Positions 26,931 to 36,030 of a DNA stretch of 64,000 nucleotides are shown in pieces (position 1 is the stretch's first letter; every line of letters begins with the position of its first letter). The notes below the pieces were generated by a model, which saw only the letters and a list, made by a program, of their open reading frames with translations, was not told the origin of the DNA and ran no database searches. A program made the position numbers and the translations under genes. Origin of the DNA: Gemella haemolysans ATCC 10379 (GTDB taxonomy: Bacteria; Bacillota; Bacilli; Staphylococcales; Gemellaceae); contig NZ_ACDZ02000005.1 in NCBI RefSeq assembly GCF_000173915.1, positions 120,049-184,048 of the forward strand, written 5' to 3'.

Positions 26931-28402
26931 TATAAATCACCTAGTTTCTCTAAGATGTATTTCTTCATATCTTCTTTATTAATTACATCTTTATGTCTAA
27001 TTTCTTTTTTATCAAGATCTCTTAAATTCTCAGGGATAACAACTTTTGTTTGTTCATGAAGTTTGTTCATAAGAGTAAACTCATCTTCACCTTGTGTTTC
27101 GAATAGAGAAGAGTAAACACTTTCTGTGAATTTATATGGAGATGCTGTTGATAATACAATACTAGCATGCTCATTATCTAAATTATCAAGAAGAACTTTG
27201 TAAGCTACGGCAGTATGAGTATCTAATAGGTAGTTATCTTTTTCATAGATAGCTTTAATAGTTTCTTTAGTTTGTTCATCATCAGCAAATCCAGCTTGGA
27301 ACTTGTCTTTTATCTTGTCTAATACTTCACCAGTAACTTCAAAGCGACCAGTTTCTTTTAGGTCTTTCATAAGTTTAGCAATATATGCGTTATCGCAACC
27401 ACTGATGTAGTAAAGTAGACGTTCTAAGTTACTAGAAATTAAGATGTCCATACTTGGTGATACTGTTTTTAAGAAGTCTCTGTTCTTATCATATACACCA
27501 GTTGTTAAGAAATCATAAAGTACATTATTGTTGTTGCTTGCACAGATTAATTTGTTAACAGGTAAACCGATTTGTTCAGCGTAGTAACCAGCTAAAATAT
27601 TACCGAAGTTACCAGTAGGTACTACAAAGTTTACTTTATCGTTTAATTTAATTTTGTTTGTATTTACTAAGTCTAAGTAAGAAACAACATAGTAAACTAC
27701 TTGAGGGATAAGACGCCCGATATTGATTGAGTTTGCACTTGATAATTTAATGTTTTTAGAAAGTAATTCTTTTTTGAATTCTTCATCAACGAATAGTTCT
27801 TTAATCCCACTTTGAGCATCGTCAAAGTTTCCATGAATCGCACAAACTTTTGTATTCTTACCTTCTTGAGTTTGCATTTGTGTTTTTTGTACTGTACTTA
27901 CACCATCGTTAGGATAGAAAACCATAATTTTTGTTCTATCTACATCTTTAAAACCTTCTAGAGCAGCTTTACCTGTATCTCCACTAGTCGCTGTTAAGAT
28001 AAGAATATCATTTTTGTCTTCTACTTTTGTAAGTGCCGTTTTTGTAAGTTGTGGAAGAAGTGAAAGGCCTACGTCTTTAAATGCACTAGTTGGTCCGTTG
28101 AATAATTCAAGAACATAGCTATCTTTTAATCCTACTAGAGGAGTAATGTTTTCATGAGAGAATTTACCTCTATATGCTTCTTCTACACATTTTTTAATTT
28201 CTTCATCGCTAAAATCTACAAAAAGTCTTAGAACAGCTTCAGCCACTTCGTAATAACTTTTTCCGATTAGTTTTTCCAAGTTTAATTTATTTTTTCCTAA
28301 ATCTCTTAAAACGAAAAGTCCACCTTCTTCACTTAAACCTTGAAGGATTGCTTCGCTTGGATTTAATTTTCTATTAATATCTCTTGTACTTTCGTAAATC
28401 AT
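26930..28402 (-). CDS. thrC: Threonine synthase
   Basis: PLP enzyme converting O-phosphohomoserine to threonine. At 490 residues this is the longer class related to enterobacterial and fungal ThrC, not the ~350-residue Bacillus type. The PLP lysine is K109 in TSAFKDVG, and the phosphate-binding loop GNFGNILAGY lies near residue 265. It starts at the ATG at 28402 with AAGGAGA upstream and leads the thrC-thrB(-asd) transcript, divergent from hom. Confidence 0.94.
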   Translation of the reverse strand: MIYESTRDINRKLNPSEAILQGLSEEGGLFVLRDLGKNKLNLEKLIGKSYYEVAEAVLRLFVDFSDEEIKKCVEEAYRGKFSHENITPLVGLKDSYVLELFNGPTSAFKDVGLSLLPQLTKTALTKVEDKNDILILTATSGDTGKAALEGFKDVDRTKIMVFYPNDGVSTVQKTQMQTQEGKNTKVCAIHGNFDDAQSGIKELFVDEEFKKELLSKNIKLSSANSINIGRLIPQVVYYVVSYLDLVNTNKIKLNDKVNFVVPTGNFGNILAGYYAEQIGLPVNKLICASNNNNVLYDFLTTGVYDKNRDFLKTVSPSMDILISSNLERLLYYISGCDNAYIAKLMKDLKETGRFEVTGEVLDKIKDKFQAGFADDEQTKETIKAIYEKDNYLLDTHTAVAYKVLLDNLDNEHASIVLSTASPYKFTESVYSSLFETQGEDEFTLMNKLHEQTKVVIPENLRDLDKKEIRHKDVINKEDMKKYILEKLGDL

Positions 28403-28432
28403 TTAAAATCTCCTTGCTTTATCGTTGTATAT

Positions 28433-28461
28433 ATGATACAATGTTCTTTGTAAAAATACAA
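28433..28461 (-). promoter_or_regulatory. Promoter of thrC-thrB
   Basis: On the minus strand TTGTAT (28461-28456) and TATCAT (28438-28433) are spaced 17 bases, about 30 bases before thrC. The rest of the ~255-base divergent region to hom is AT-rich; I see no T-box or riboswitch consensus in it. Confidence 0.6.
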
Positions 28462-28657
28462 GTGTTTTTTATAAAAAGAACTTTAATTTTTTTATAACTA
28501 TAATTTTACACCAAAATAGGTTATAAAAACAGTCAAAATAATCGGAAAATTGAAATTTTTTGAAAATTCTTGATATTAAATAATTGACATTAAAAAATTA
28601 CTTGTTAAACTTTTAAATATAATTGAAAATAAGTATTGAATATAGGAGAAAATAATT

Positions 28658-29812
28658 ATGAAGATAGCGATTTTAGGATATGGAACTGTAGGTAGTGGAG
28701 TATACGAAATTATTACTAACGGTAAATCTTTAGAACTTGAAAAAATTGAAGTAAAGAGTGTCTTTGCTAGAAGCCGTGATAAAATGCACTTAGCTACTGA
28801 TGATATTAATGAAATTATTAATGATGAAGAAATCTCAGTAGTTGTTGAATGTCTTGGGGGACTTAATCCTGCATATGATTTTATTAAAAGATCAATAGAG
28901 AATGGAAAACATGTTGTTACAGCTAATAAGGCTGTTGCTGCAAAATATTTAGACGAATTTGTTGAATTAGCTGAGAAAAATAATGTGAAGTTTATTTTTG
29001 AAGCTAGTGTAGGTGGAGGGATTCCTTGGCTTGTAAACTTAGAAAGAACTAGACGTGTCGATGATGTAAAACGTGTATATGGTATCTTCAATGGAACAAG
29101 TAACTTTATTCTTGATAATATGTATAGAAACGATCAAGAATTCGATTCTACATTAAAAGCAGCACAAGATTTAGGCTATGCTGAAGCTGACCCAAGTGCT
29201 GATGTAGATGGTGGAGATGTTGTGAATAAGATTATCTTAAGTAATGCACTTGCTTTTGATATTCATGTTCAACCTGATTTCCCTACATATTCTATGAGAA
29301 ATATTACTAAAAATGATATTGACTACTTAAAGCAATATGATTTAGCTGTTAAATATATTGGAGAAACAAATGTAGAAGGTGGAAAGTATGAGACTTCTGT
29401 AATGCTTTCTATTTTTGGGAAAGAATCTCAAGAGGCCGCTGTTCCTCTAAATAATAATATTATTTCTTTAGATGGATCATTTATTGGAGAACTTAAGTTT
29501 TATGGACAAGGTGCTGGGAAATTTCCAACAGGGAATGCGATTGTTCAAGATATAGTAGATATTAATGAAGGTTCAACAAGAATTGATGTTGTAATTAAGA
29601 ATAATTTATCTTATTCAGAAGAACTGACTAGAAGAAATTATTTAGTTCGTTCATCTGTAGAATTATCGGGTGAACTGATAGAGAGTATTGAGCAATATAA
29701 AGGCAACTTCTATGTAAAAACAAAAGAAATTTCATTAAAACAGCTTACTGGTTTAGTTGATGAAGTGAAAGAAAAAGATAGTAGTTTTGTTGTCGCTAAA
29801 TTCCACAAATAA
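28658..29812 (+). CDS. hom: Homoserine dehydrogenase
   Basis: Reduces aspartate semialdehyde to homoserine. The 384-residue protein has the Rossmann motif GYGTVGSG at residues 7-14, the catalytic region with FEASVGGGIPWL and FNGTSNFILDNM near residues 112-150, and the DPSADVDGGDVVNKI signature near residue 175. It is shorter than the ~430-residue Bacillus enzyme, and its C-terminal tail is too short for a standard ACT domain, so feedback control by threonine may be weak or different. Divergent from thrC; lysC follows about 120 bases later with its own promoter. Confidence 0.93.
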   Translation: MKIAILGYGTVGSGVYEIITNGKSLELEKIEVKSVFARSRDKMHLATDDINEIINDEEISVVVECLGGLNPAYDFIKRSIENGKHVVTANKAVAAKYLDEFVELAEKNNVKFIFEASVGGGIPWLVNLERTRRVDDVKRVYGIFNGTSNFILDNMYRNDQEFDSTLKAAQDLGYAEADPSADVDGGDVVNKIILSNALAFDIHVQPDFPTYSMRNITKNDIDYLKQYDLAVKYIGETNVEGGKYETSVMLSIFGKESQEAAVPLNNNIISLDGSFIGELKFYGQGAGKFPTGNAIVQDIVDINEGSTRIDVVIKNNLSYSEELTRRNYLVRSSVELSGELIESIEQYKGNFYVKTKEISLKQLTGLVDEVKEKDSSFVVAKFHK

Positions 29813-29857
29813 TAAAATGATTATTTTAAATAAAATTTAGATTTTTCAGAAAATTTA

Positions 29858-29885
29858 TTGATTTTTTCGTAAATAGTAATATAAT
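29858..29885 (+). promoter_or_regulatory. Promoter of lysC
   Basis: TTGATT at 29858-29863 and TATAAT at 29880-29885 with a 16-base spacer, about 50 bases before lysC. The leader is too short for a lysine riboswitch. Confidence 0.6.
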
Positions 29886-29936
29886 ATATATTAAGAATAG
29901 AAAATACAAATAACATAAATAGAAAAAGGAGTTAAA

Positions 29937-31244
29937 ATGGTTAGAGTATCAAAATTTGGCGGAAGTTCAGTAGCAAGTGCTGAGCAATTTAAAAAAGTAA
30001 AAAATATTGTGGAACTTGATGATGCACGTCGTTTTGTTGTAGTGAGTGCTGTAGGGAAAGCAAATAAAGAAGATAATAAGGTAACAGATTTATTATATTT
30101 ATGTTATGCACATACTAAGTATAATATAAATTTTGATAATATTTTCAAAATGATTGAAGATAAATTTACAGCTATTAAAAATGAATTAAACTTAAGTTTT
30201 GATATAGAAGGAGAACTTGCTAAGTTAAAAGCAGAGATTAGTAGAGGAATCGATGAAGAATACTTAGTGAGTCGTGGAGAATATTTAACAGCTCTATTAA
30301 TGGCTGAATATTTAGGATATCACTTTGTAGATGCTAAAGATTTAATTTTCTATAATTATCAAGGTGAGATTGATTTTGAGAAAACTCAAGAAGCTTTTGA
30401 TGACATTGTAAAAGAATATGATCGTCTTCTTATTCCAGGATTCTATGGAAGTAGACCTAATGGGGAAATTAAGATTATGACTCGTGGTGGGGGAGATGTA
30501 AGTGGAGCTATAGTCGCGAATATTGCAAATGCTAGTGTTTATGAAAATTGGACAGATGTATCTGGAATTCTAATGGCAGATCCTCGAATTATTGAAAATC
30601 CACACGAAATTAAAGTAATTAGTTATACAGAACTTCGTGAACTTTCATATATGGGAGCAAGTGTACTTCATGAAGAAGCTATCTTCCCAGTACGTGATAA
30701 AGATATTCCAATTCAAATTCGAAATACTAATGATCCAACAGCAGAGGGAACTATTATTTCTGATAATAAACATCTTGATGAGAAACAAATTGTTACAGGT
30801 ATTGCAGGGAAAAAAGATTTCTCTATTATTACAATTAAAAAACGTCACATGGCAAATGAAGTTGGCTTAATTGGGAAAGCACTTAAGATTTTTGAAGATT
30901 TTAATGTTAGTATTGAACATATTCCTAGTGGGATTGATTCATTCTCTGTAGTTGTAGAAACAGGTAATGTTAGATCATTTATTCATGAATTAGTTGCAAA
31001 AATTAAAGCAGTTCTTGAAGCAGATGAAGTGAATGTTACTCATGAGATTTCACTTATTGCTACAGTTGGAGAAAAAATGAAGAATACAAAAGGATTATCT
31101 GGCAGATTATTCAAAGCTTTAGGGGAAGCTGGGGTAAATATTGCATTGATTTCACAAACTAATGATGAAATTAATATTATTGTAGGTGTTCATAACGATG
31201 ATTACGAAAAAACTATAAATACTATTTACTCAGAATTTAAGTAA
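29937..31244 (+). CDS. lysC: Aspartate kinase
   Basis: Phosphorylates aspartate, the entry step to threonine, methionine and lysine. The 435-residue protein starts VRVSKFGGSSVASAEQF (substrate/ATP loop KFGGSS), carries VVSAVGK and TRGGGDVSGAIVA in the kinase domain, and has two C-terminal ACT-type repeats (LIGKALKIFEDFNVSIEHI and RLFKALGEAGVNIALISQ). No internal start for a separate beta subunit is obvious. The dependence on threonine or lysine as inhibitor is not readable from sequence. Confidence 0.93.
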   Translation: MVRVSKFGGSSVASAEQFKKVKNIVELDDARRFVVVSAVGKANKEDNKVTDLLYLCYAHTKYNINFDNIFKMIEDKFTAIKNELNLSFDIEGELAKLKAEISRGIDEEYLVSRGEYLTALLMAEYLGYHFVDAKDLIFYNYQGEIDFEKTQEAFDDIVKEYDRLLIPGFYGSRPNGEIKIMTRGGGDVSGAIVANIANASVYENWTDVSGILMADPRIIENPHEIKVISYTELRELSYMGASVLHEEAIFPVRDKDIPIQIRNTNDPTAEGTIISDNKHLDEKQIVTGIAGKKDFSIITIKKRHMANEVGLIGKALKIFEDFNVSIEHIPSGIDSFSVVVETGNVRSFIHELVAKIKAVLEADEVNVTHEISLIATVGEKMKNTKGLSGRLFKALGEAGVNIALISQTNDEINIIVGVHNDDYEKTINTIYSEFK

Positions 31245-31248
31245 AAAT

Positions 31249-31287
31249 ATAGCTTCTTGTCTAGTTTTAGTCAAGAAGCTATTTATT
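31249..31287 (+). terminator. Terminator after lysC
   Basis: ATAGCTTCTTG (31249-31259) pairs with CAAGAAGCTAT (31272-31282), followed by a TTTAT tract. Confidence 0.8.
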
Positions 31288-31310
31288 ATAATATTATTTG
31301 AGGTGATTTT

Positions 31311-31946
31311 ATGAAAATTTTACAGATTATGTGTCATCCAGATTATAATGGAGAGCATAGAGTTTCTAATATCTTGGCGAAAATCGGCGAAGATAAATTA
31401 ATCGAAAAAGGTTTCAGTAGTATTGAAAAGATTAATTTATATGATCCGAGTGTTCATATTCCAGTCATGGATAAGTTTATGTTCAATTATGAAGGAGAAA
31501 AATTAACAGATAAAGAACAACACGATGAAATTAGGCAAAAAGAGATTTTAAATCAATGGAAAAGTGCTGATGCTGTATTTATTTATATGCCGCTTCATAA
31601 TTTTAATGTAGTATCAAAATTTAAAGACTATGTAGATAATATAGTTATAGTGAATGAAACATTTAAATGTGAAGAAGAATCTTTAATAGGTTTAGATAAT
31701 TATAATAAACAAATAACCTTTGTCATAACAAGTGGTGGAGAATTTGATAAGCATATTCAATATACTAATCTGGACTTTGCAGTCCAATATATCAGAGGAA
31801 TATTTAGCGTAATAGGAATAGATAAAGTAAAGGTTCTAAGAGTAGAAGGCTTAGATTTAGCATTTAATAATAAAGAACAGTTAGTTAAAAGAGCTATTTT
31901 TGATTTAAAAGAGTGGATAGAAGAATTTTCTCATAGAAATAAATAA
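31311..31946 (+). CDS. FMN-dependent NADH-azoreductase-like flavoprotein
   Basis: A 211-residue flavodoxin-fold NAD(P)H oxidoreductase. The N-terminal strand and phosphate loop are ILQIMCHPDYNGEHRVSNIL; the MPLHNFNVVSKFKDYVDNI segment (about 98-116) matches the AzoR FMN-binding P-x-x-N-F-x-x-P/V-x-x-L-K pattern, and TSGGEF near residue 143 fits the second FMN loop. Such enzymes reduce quinones and azo dyes in the cytoplasm. Physiological substrate unknown. RBS GAGGTG precedes ATG. Confidence 0.78.
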   Translation: MKILQIMCHPDYNGEHRVSNILAKIGEDKLIEKGFSSIEKINLYDPSVHIPVMDKFMFNYEGEKLTDKEQHDEIRQKEILNQWKSADAVFIYMPLHNFNVVSKFKDYVDNIVIVNETFKCEEESLIGLDNYNKQITFVITSGGEFDKHIQYTNLDFAVQYIRGIFSVIGIDKVKVLRVEGLDLAFNNKEQLVKRAIFDLKEWIEEFSHRNK

Positions 31947-31991
31947 AGAAGGTAGGGGAGACCGTTTAATATGGTTTCTTTTTACCTTCTT
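31947..31991. terminator. Bidirectional terminator
   Basis: AAGAAGGTA pairs with TACCTTCTT, extended inward by GGGGAGACC with GGTTTCTTTT through G-T pairs; it lies between two convergent genes. Confidence 0.75.
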
Positions 31992-31995
31992 AACT

Positions 31996-32631
31996 TTATT
32001 TAATATCAAATTCTAGTTGTTTTTCTTTAGATGAAAGAATTTTGAATTGCCCATTTGTTAGGTTAGCAATCCAATTTTCAAAGTTATCATAATCTTCCTG
32101 CATTACATAGATTGTATAAACGATTTTGTCGGTATACTCTAAATTATTCACGATAAAATTAGTTTTTCCAATTTCATACTCTATTTTACCGTTAAGGCTG
32201 TAGTCTAACTCTAGTCTAACTTCAAATGCATCTTTTCTTTCTACTAATGTTGCATTTTTTAGCGCATTGATTACACCACCACCGTAGGCTCTAACTAAAC
32301 CACCAGTTCCTAGCTTAGTTCCACCGTAGTACCTGATAACTGTGGCACAGACATTTTTAATTTCGTTCTTTACTAGTATGTCTAACATCGGAGCTCCAGC
32401 AGTCCCACTTGGTTCACCATCATCGTTAGCACGAGTAATTTCGTTATTGTCACCAAATACATAACAAGAACAGACATGAGTAGCATCGTAATGTTTCTTT
32501 TTCATTTTTTGAATAAATTCTCTAGCTTCTTCTTCGCTATTAATTCTTATAAGATGAGTAATAAATGTAGATTTTTTCTCTACAAATTCATCGTATGAAT
32601 CTTCTTTAATTGTAATAAATTTCTTCGCCAT
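31996..32631 (-). CDS. yigZ: YigZ/IMPACT family protein
   Basis: A 211-residue UPF0029 protein. The N-terminal IMPACT domain carries the hallmark DDGEPSGTAGAPML (about 61-74) and YYGGTKLGTGGLVRAYGG (about 94-111). A C-terminal ferredoxin-like DUF1949 domain follows. The family is linked to translation regulation in eukaryotes; bacterial roles are not settled. Monocistronic, with AGGAGGTAC before the ATG. Confidence 0.9.
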   Translation of the reverse strand: MAKKFITIKEDSYDEFVEKKSTFITHLIRINSEEEAREFIQKMKKKHYDATHVCSCYVFGDNNEITRANDDGEPSGTAGAPMLDILVKNEIKNVCATVIRYYGGTKLGTGGLVRAYGGGVINALKNATLVERKDAFEVRLELDYSLNGKIEYEIGKTNFIVNNLEYTDKIVYTIYVMQEDYDNFENWIANLTNGQFKILSSKEKQLEFDIK

Positions 32632-32733
32632 AGTACCTCCTTTGTGATTTATAATTTGCTAAATTTACTATATTAATTATGATGTATTATAAATAAAATG
32701 TCAATAATTAGAATATATTTCTCATTATACTAC

Positions 32734-32764
32734 TTGACAAAATATACTATGCAATGTATAGTAT
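32734..32764 (+). promoter_or_regulatory. padR promoter with overlapping palindromic operator
   Basis: TTGACA at 32734-32739 and TATAGT at 32757-32762 are spaced 17 bases. A 21-base palindrome (ATACTATGCA / TGTATAGTAT around a central A, one mismatch) at 32744-32764 covers the -10. PadR proteins commonly repress their own operon through AT-rich palindromes of this kind. Confidence 0.7.
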
Positions 32765-32785
32765 TATGTGAAAGGAGATATTTGT

Positions 32786-33103
32786 ATGGAAGCTCAATTA
32801 AAAAGAGGTTTATTGGAAATATGTGTTCTTGCTACTTTACGTAATTCTGAATCATATGGGTATAAAATTATAAAAGATGTTTCAAATGTAATTCCTATAT
32901 CGGAATCAACGTTATATCCAATCTTAAAACGCTTGGAAGCAAACGATTGTGTTACCTCATATTCGGTAGAACATAATAGTAGACTAAGAAAATATTATAA
33001 AATTACAGATGTTGGTCTCAATAAAATTCAGGAATTTCTTATCGACTGGAAAGTAATAAGTAATGCACATAAATATATATTAGGAGATGAAAAACATGAA
33101 TAA
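32786..33103 (+). CDS. PadR family transcriptional regulator
   Basis: A small (105-residue) PadR winged-helix repressor. Features: LKRGLLEICVLATL helix, SYGYKIIKDV, then SESTLYPILKRLEANDCV (recognition helix region) and RKYYKITDVGLNKI (wing), ending without the long C-terminal dimer helix. The ATG at 32786 is preferred, with AAAGGAG 8 bases upstream; the GTG at 32768 would include the ribosome site. It overlaps the next gene and heads a three-gene PadR-DUF1700-DUF4097 operon known in Firmicutes for cell-envelope stress or antimicrobial peptide responses. Confidence 0.9.
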   Translation: MEAQLKRGLLEICVLATLRNSESYGYKIIKDVSNVIPISESTLYPILKRLEANDCVTSYSVEHNSRLRKYYKITDVGLNKIQEFLIDWKVISNAHKYILGDEKHE

Positions 33104-33704
33104 GACACAGTTTTGCGCTCTTTTGGGAAATAAATTAAAACCATATTTATCGCCAAAAGAGATGTATAAAACACTCAATTTTTTCGAAGAAATGATTGAT
33201 GATCGTATTGATGAGGGCTTAAGTGAAGAAGAAGCTGTATCACAATTAGGGGATATTAATATCATCGTTGATCAAATTTTAGATGAACATAATATTGGGA
33301 AAAAACAAACAAAACTAGTATGGAGGTTTATCCCACGAAAAATCCCTACAGAGCTCGGCTTTATTATTACCGTATTATTATTTCCTGCTTGGATAACTAT
33401 ATTTTCTCTAGTCGCTAGTCTTTTTATAGTTATTCTATCTATAATATTTAGTATTGCACTTTCTATTATAGCTATTTTCATTGGTGGAATCTTATTAATA
33501 TTAAAATCCCCATTATATCTTATTTACGAAAGAAATATTTCGTATTTCTTAGATACTTTAGGATTTGGATTTGTTATTTCAGGGACTGGTTTAATTGGTA
33601 TTGACTGGTTGATAAAAATATATAAAAAATCACGTCAAAATGGTATAAACATCAGAACAATTTTTGTGAAGATTTTCAAAAAAGAGGTGTATATAAATGA
33701 ATAA
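33096..33704 (+). CDS. DUF1700 membrane protein
   Basis: A 202-residue protein: a cytoplasmic N-terminal helical HAAS-like domain (EMYKTLNFFEEMIDDRIDEGLSEEEAV, about 20-45) followed by three or four membrane helices. DUF1700 proteins occur between padR and DUF4097 genes and are thought to be membrane partners of the signalling or effector module; their activity is not established. I prefer the ATG at 33096 (AGGAG at proper spacing) over 33087. It overlaps padR by 8 bases and the next gene also by 8 bases. Confidence 0.82.
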   Translation: MNKTQFCALLGNKLKPYLSPKEMYKTLNFFEEMIDDRIDEGLSEEEAVSQLGDINIIVDQILDEHNIGKKQTKLVWRFIPRKIPTELGFIITVLLFPAWITIFSLVASLFIVILSIIFSIALSIIAIFIGGILLILKSPLYLIYERNISYFLDTLGFGFVISGTGLIGIDWLIKIYKKSRQNGINIRTIFVKIFKKEVYINE

Positions 33705-34638
33705 ATTTATAAAAATTTCTATTAGTTTTATAATTTTTGGACTAGTATTGATAGGATTAGCAACTTACTTAAATAATGGTCATGTACCTAGATTTTCTTC
33801 TAATTTAGAAAAAAAGAATTATACTGTCTCGATTAATGATGTTAAAAATTTAGATTTAGATATTATTGATTCTGATGTAACCATAGAAGAGAATACTGCT
33901 TCTAAAAATATGGAAATAGAATACTATACTGCTCTAGAACGTAAAGTTAATATAGAGCACATAGGAAATAAGTTATCTATAAAAGAAAATAAAAATATTG
34001 TGAGTATTAATTTTAATTTCTTTACTGAAAAAAGAAAACTTATTATAAAAATACCTAAATCTTCTAATATTGATATCAATTTAGTTAATAAAATAGGAGA
34101 TTATTTTATCAAGAATCTAGATATTAAATCTCTTATAATTAATAGTGAACTAGGTGATGTATATATAACTAATATTTCAGCTTCAGATGCTGACATTAAA
34201 TTAGCAACTGGAAATTTAAATATAGATAACTTAAATGGTAAAAATAATTCTCTGAAAATTAATGTTGCTACAGGAAATGTTAAATTAAATAATGTTAATG
34301 ATTTAAAAGATATTAGTATTGATAATAAAACAGGAGATACAGATTTGTCATCATCAACAATAAAAGATATTAATATAACTAATGAACTAGGAAATATTAA
34401 GGTAAGTAATCTTCCTAGTGAAAGTTCAGATAATATTAACTTAAAAACAACTACTGGTAATATTATTTTAAGTAATCTTACTGCAAATAATTCTATTATT
34501 CTTAAGACAACAGAAGGTAATATTATAGCTGAATTAAGTGATGAAGAATCAAATTTTACAAATAGCTCAAATAAAAAGAAACAATTATTCACATCTTCAA
34601 ATACTGGAACTGTAAATGTAAAATTTTCAAATAAATAA
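33697..34638 (+). CDS. DUF4097 (adhesin-like beta-repeat) membrane protein
   Basis: A 313-residue protein with an N-terminal signal-anchor (about 5-24) and a long extracytoplasmic domain of repeated short strands: LKINVATGNVKLNNV, ISIDNKTGDTDLSSS, INITNELGNIKVSNL, INLKTTTGNIILSNL, IILKTTEGNIIAEL. Each unit of about 22-25 residues carries an xTGN/xxGD turn, the mark of the DUF4097 beta-solenoid (LiaG-like). It is the output gene of the PadR operon and probably acts at the membrane face in envelope stress. A perfect terminator follows. Confidence 0.85.
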   Translation: MNKFIKISISFIIFGLVLIGLATYLNNGHVPRFSSNLEKKNYTVSINDVKNLDLDIIDSDVTIEENTASKNMEIEYYTALERKVNIEHIGNKLSIKENKNIVSINFNFFTEKRKLIIKIPKSSNIDINLVNKIGDYFIKNLDIKSLIINSELGDVYITNISASDADIKLATGNLNIDNLNGKNNSLKINVATGNVKLNNVNDLKDISIDNKTGDTDLSSSTIKDINITNELGNIKVSNLPSESSDNINLKTTTGNIILSNLTANNSIILKTTEGNIIAELSDEESNFTNSSNKKKQLFTSSNTGTVNVKFSNK

Positions 34639-34678
34639 ATAATATCCCATCAAAAATTATTTTTGATGGGATATTATT
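34638..34678 (+). terminator. Terminator of the padR operon
   Basis: A perfect 19-base stem (AATAATATCCCATCAAAAA with its complement) around a TTA loop begins at the stop codon; T/A-rich flanks allow action on both strands, also serving the LCP gene. Confidence 0.92.
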
Positions 34679-34752
34679 TATTCTTGGTTATTATTTACAC
34701 CGGTATTTTGATGAGTATTTGTTGTACCGACACCAGTTGTAGTATTTTGCTG

Positions 34753-36030
34753 TTAATTGCTGTTGTTAGCATTGTTTTTAGTATTACTATTTTCATCAGG
34801 TCTATTTTCATTGCTTACGGTAATATCATTTTTCAAATCCTCTTTAGTAAGTCTTCCTGGAAGATTTGCTAGTAAGTCTTCTTGAGACATTATTGTAAGA
34901 TCAGTAGCTTGATATGTATCTGGTAAGCGAAGATTATCTATTTTATATTCTTTAAGTCCAATTGCAATATGTCCTTGATAATATATATTTAATAGATCAG
35001 TTGCTTTTGGAAGTGGTAAATCAAGATTGTTTCTTAAAGCAGATGAAGCATATAGAAGTGACAATGGACGTGGATAGTAGTAATATACTCCGTTATAAGT
35101 CACATCGTAACCATCAATTCTATGCGATACAATCTCGATATTATCATTGATAAACATCATAATAGCTGAAGAAATTTGAGTTGTAGACAAGTTGTGTTCA
35201 ACATTGTCTCCAACGATATTAATTACATCATTAATTTTAGTTAAAGCATTTAGACTTTTTGCTTTATCAATTAGAGCGTGGATAGCTTGCAGTTGGCGTT
35301 GACCACGCTCTATATCACTATCATAGTATCTACTACGTGAAAACGCAAGTGCTTGTTCACCGTTCAGTGTATGCCAACCTTTAGTTAATTTAACAGTATT
35401 TTCTTCACCATTAGCATTTTGTTCATCCATATCAAATGGAACATATAAGTCAATTCCTCCAAAAGCATCAACTGTTTGTTCAAACGCTTTAAAGTTTATT
35501 AATACATAGAAGTTAATTGGTGTATGTAATAAGTTTTCTACTGCATTAGTAGTTCCTTTAACATCATTATAAGCATGAGCATGAGTGATTTTATCATAGA
35601 AATAAGCACTATCATTATGTTCATCGTCTTTTTCTCTCATAAGGCTAAGTGAATCACGAGGGATACTTACCATATCCATACGTTTTTTATCCTTGTTTAC
35701 AGTAGCTAAGATCATTGAATCTGTTCTACTATCTTCACGTGTTTGCCCTTGTGCTTTTCGATCATCATTCATATCAATACCCAGGATTAATACTGAGAAT
35801 TTTTTGAAGTTAGGATCAACTTCTTTTAAATAATCTACATTCTTATAACCTTTTTGTGCTGAACTAGAAAAGTTGAAAAACGTATATGCGGCAAAACCAC
35901 CGATTCCAAGTATTAATAATGCAAAGATTGTCATTAATATTTTTCTAATCCCTCTTTTTTTAGGAGGTTCGCCTCCGTTTTTGTAAGAGGGTGTACTAAT
36001 TCTTTTTCGTCTAGACATTTTTTCTTCCAT
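34753..36030 (-). CDS. LytR-CpsA-Psr (LCP) family cell-wall ligase, tail shortened by a stop
   Basis: LCP enzymes transfer teichoic acid or polysaccharide chains from lipid carriers to peptidoglycan at the outer membrane face. The 425-residue protein has a short basic cytoplasmic end, a membrane helix (about 29-51), an accessory region and the LCP domain with SVLILGIDMND, RTDSMILATVNKDKKRMDMVSIPRD, the ITHAHAYND His/Asn stretch, and RSRYYDSDIERGQRQ. Conserved Arg and Asp residues are present. The tail is Asn-rich. The TAA at 34755-34753 is followed in frame by 24 more codons of the same composition, ending at 34678, so the tail looks recently cut. The start could be 36018 instead. Confidence 0.87.
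   Translation of the reverse strand: MEEKMSRRKRISTPSYKNGGEPPKKRGIRKILMTIFALLILGIGGFAAYTFFNFSSSAQKGYKNVDYLKEVDPNFKKFSVLILGIDMNDDRKAQGQTREDSRTDSMILATVNKDKKRMDMVSIPRDSLSLMREKDDEHNDSAYFYDKITHAHAYNDVKGTTNAVENLLHTPINFYVLINFKAFEQTVDAFGGIDLYVPFDMDEQNANGEENTVKLTKGWHTLNGEQALAFSRSRYYDSDIERGQRQLQAIHALIDKAKSLNALTKINDVINIVGDNVEHNLSTTQISSAIMMFINDNIEIVSHRIDGYDVTYNGVYYYYPRPLSLLYASSALRNNLDLPLPKATDLLNIYYQGHIAIGLKEYKIDNLRLPDTYQATDLTIMSQEDLLANLPGRLTKEDLKNDITVSNENRPDENSNTKNNANNSN

Noticed and set aside
28403..28657. T-box or threonine-type attenuator between thrC and hom
   Set aside because: I looked for T-box, terminator and leader-peptide signals on both strands and found only a promoter for thrC and AT-rich sequence.
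29813..29936. Lysine riboswitch before lysC
   Set aside because: From the likely promoter only about 45 bases of leader remain, far too short for the L-box.
34101..34592. 163-codon minus-strand frame inside the DUF4097 gene
   Set aside because: Antisense shadow of a repetitive beta-repeat gene; composition is Ser/Leu/Ile-rich without motif or start signal.
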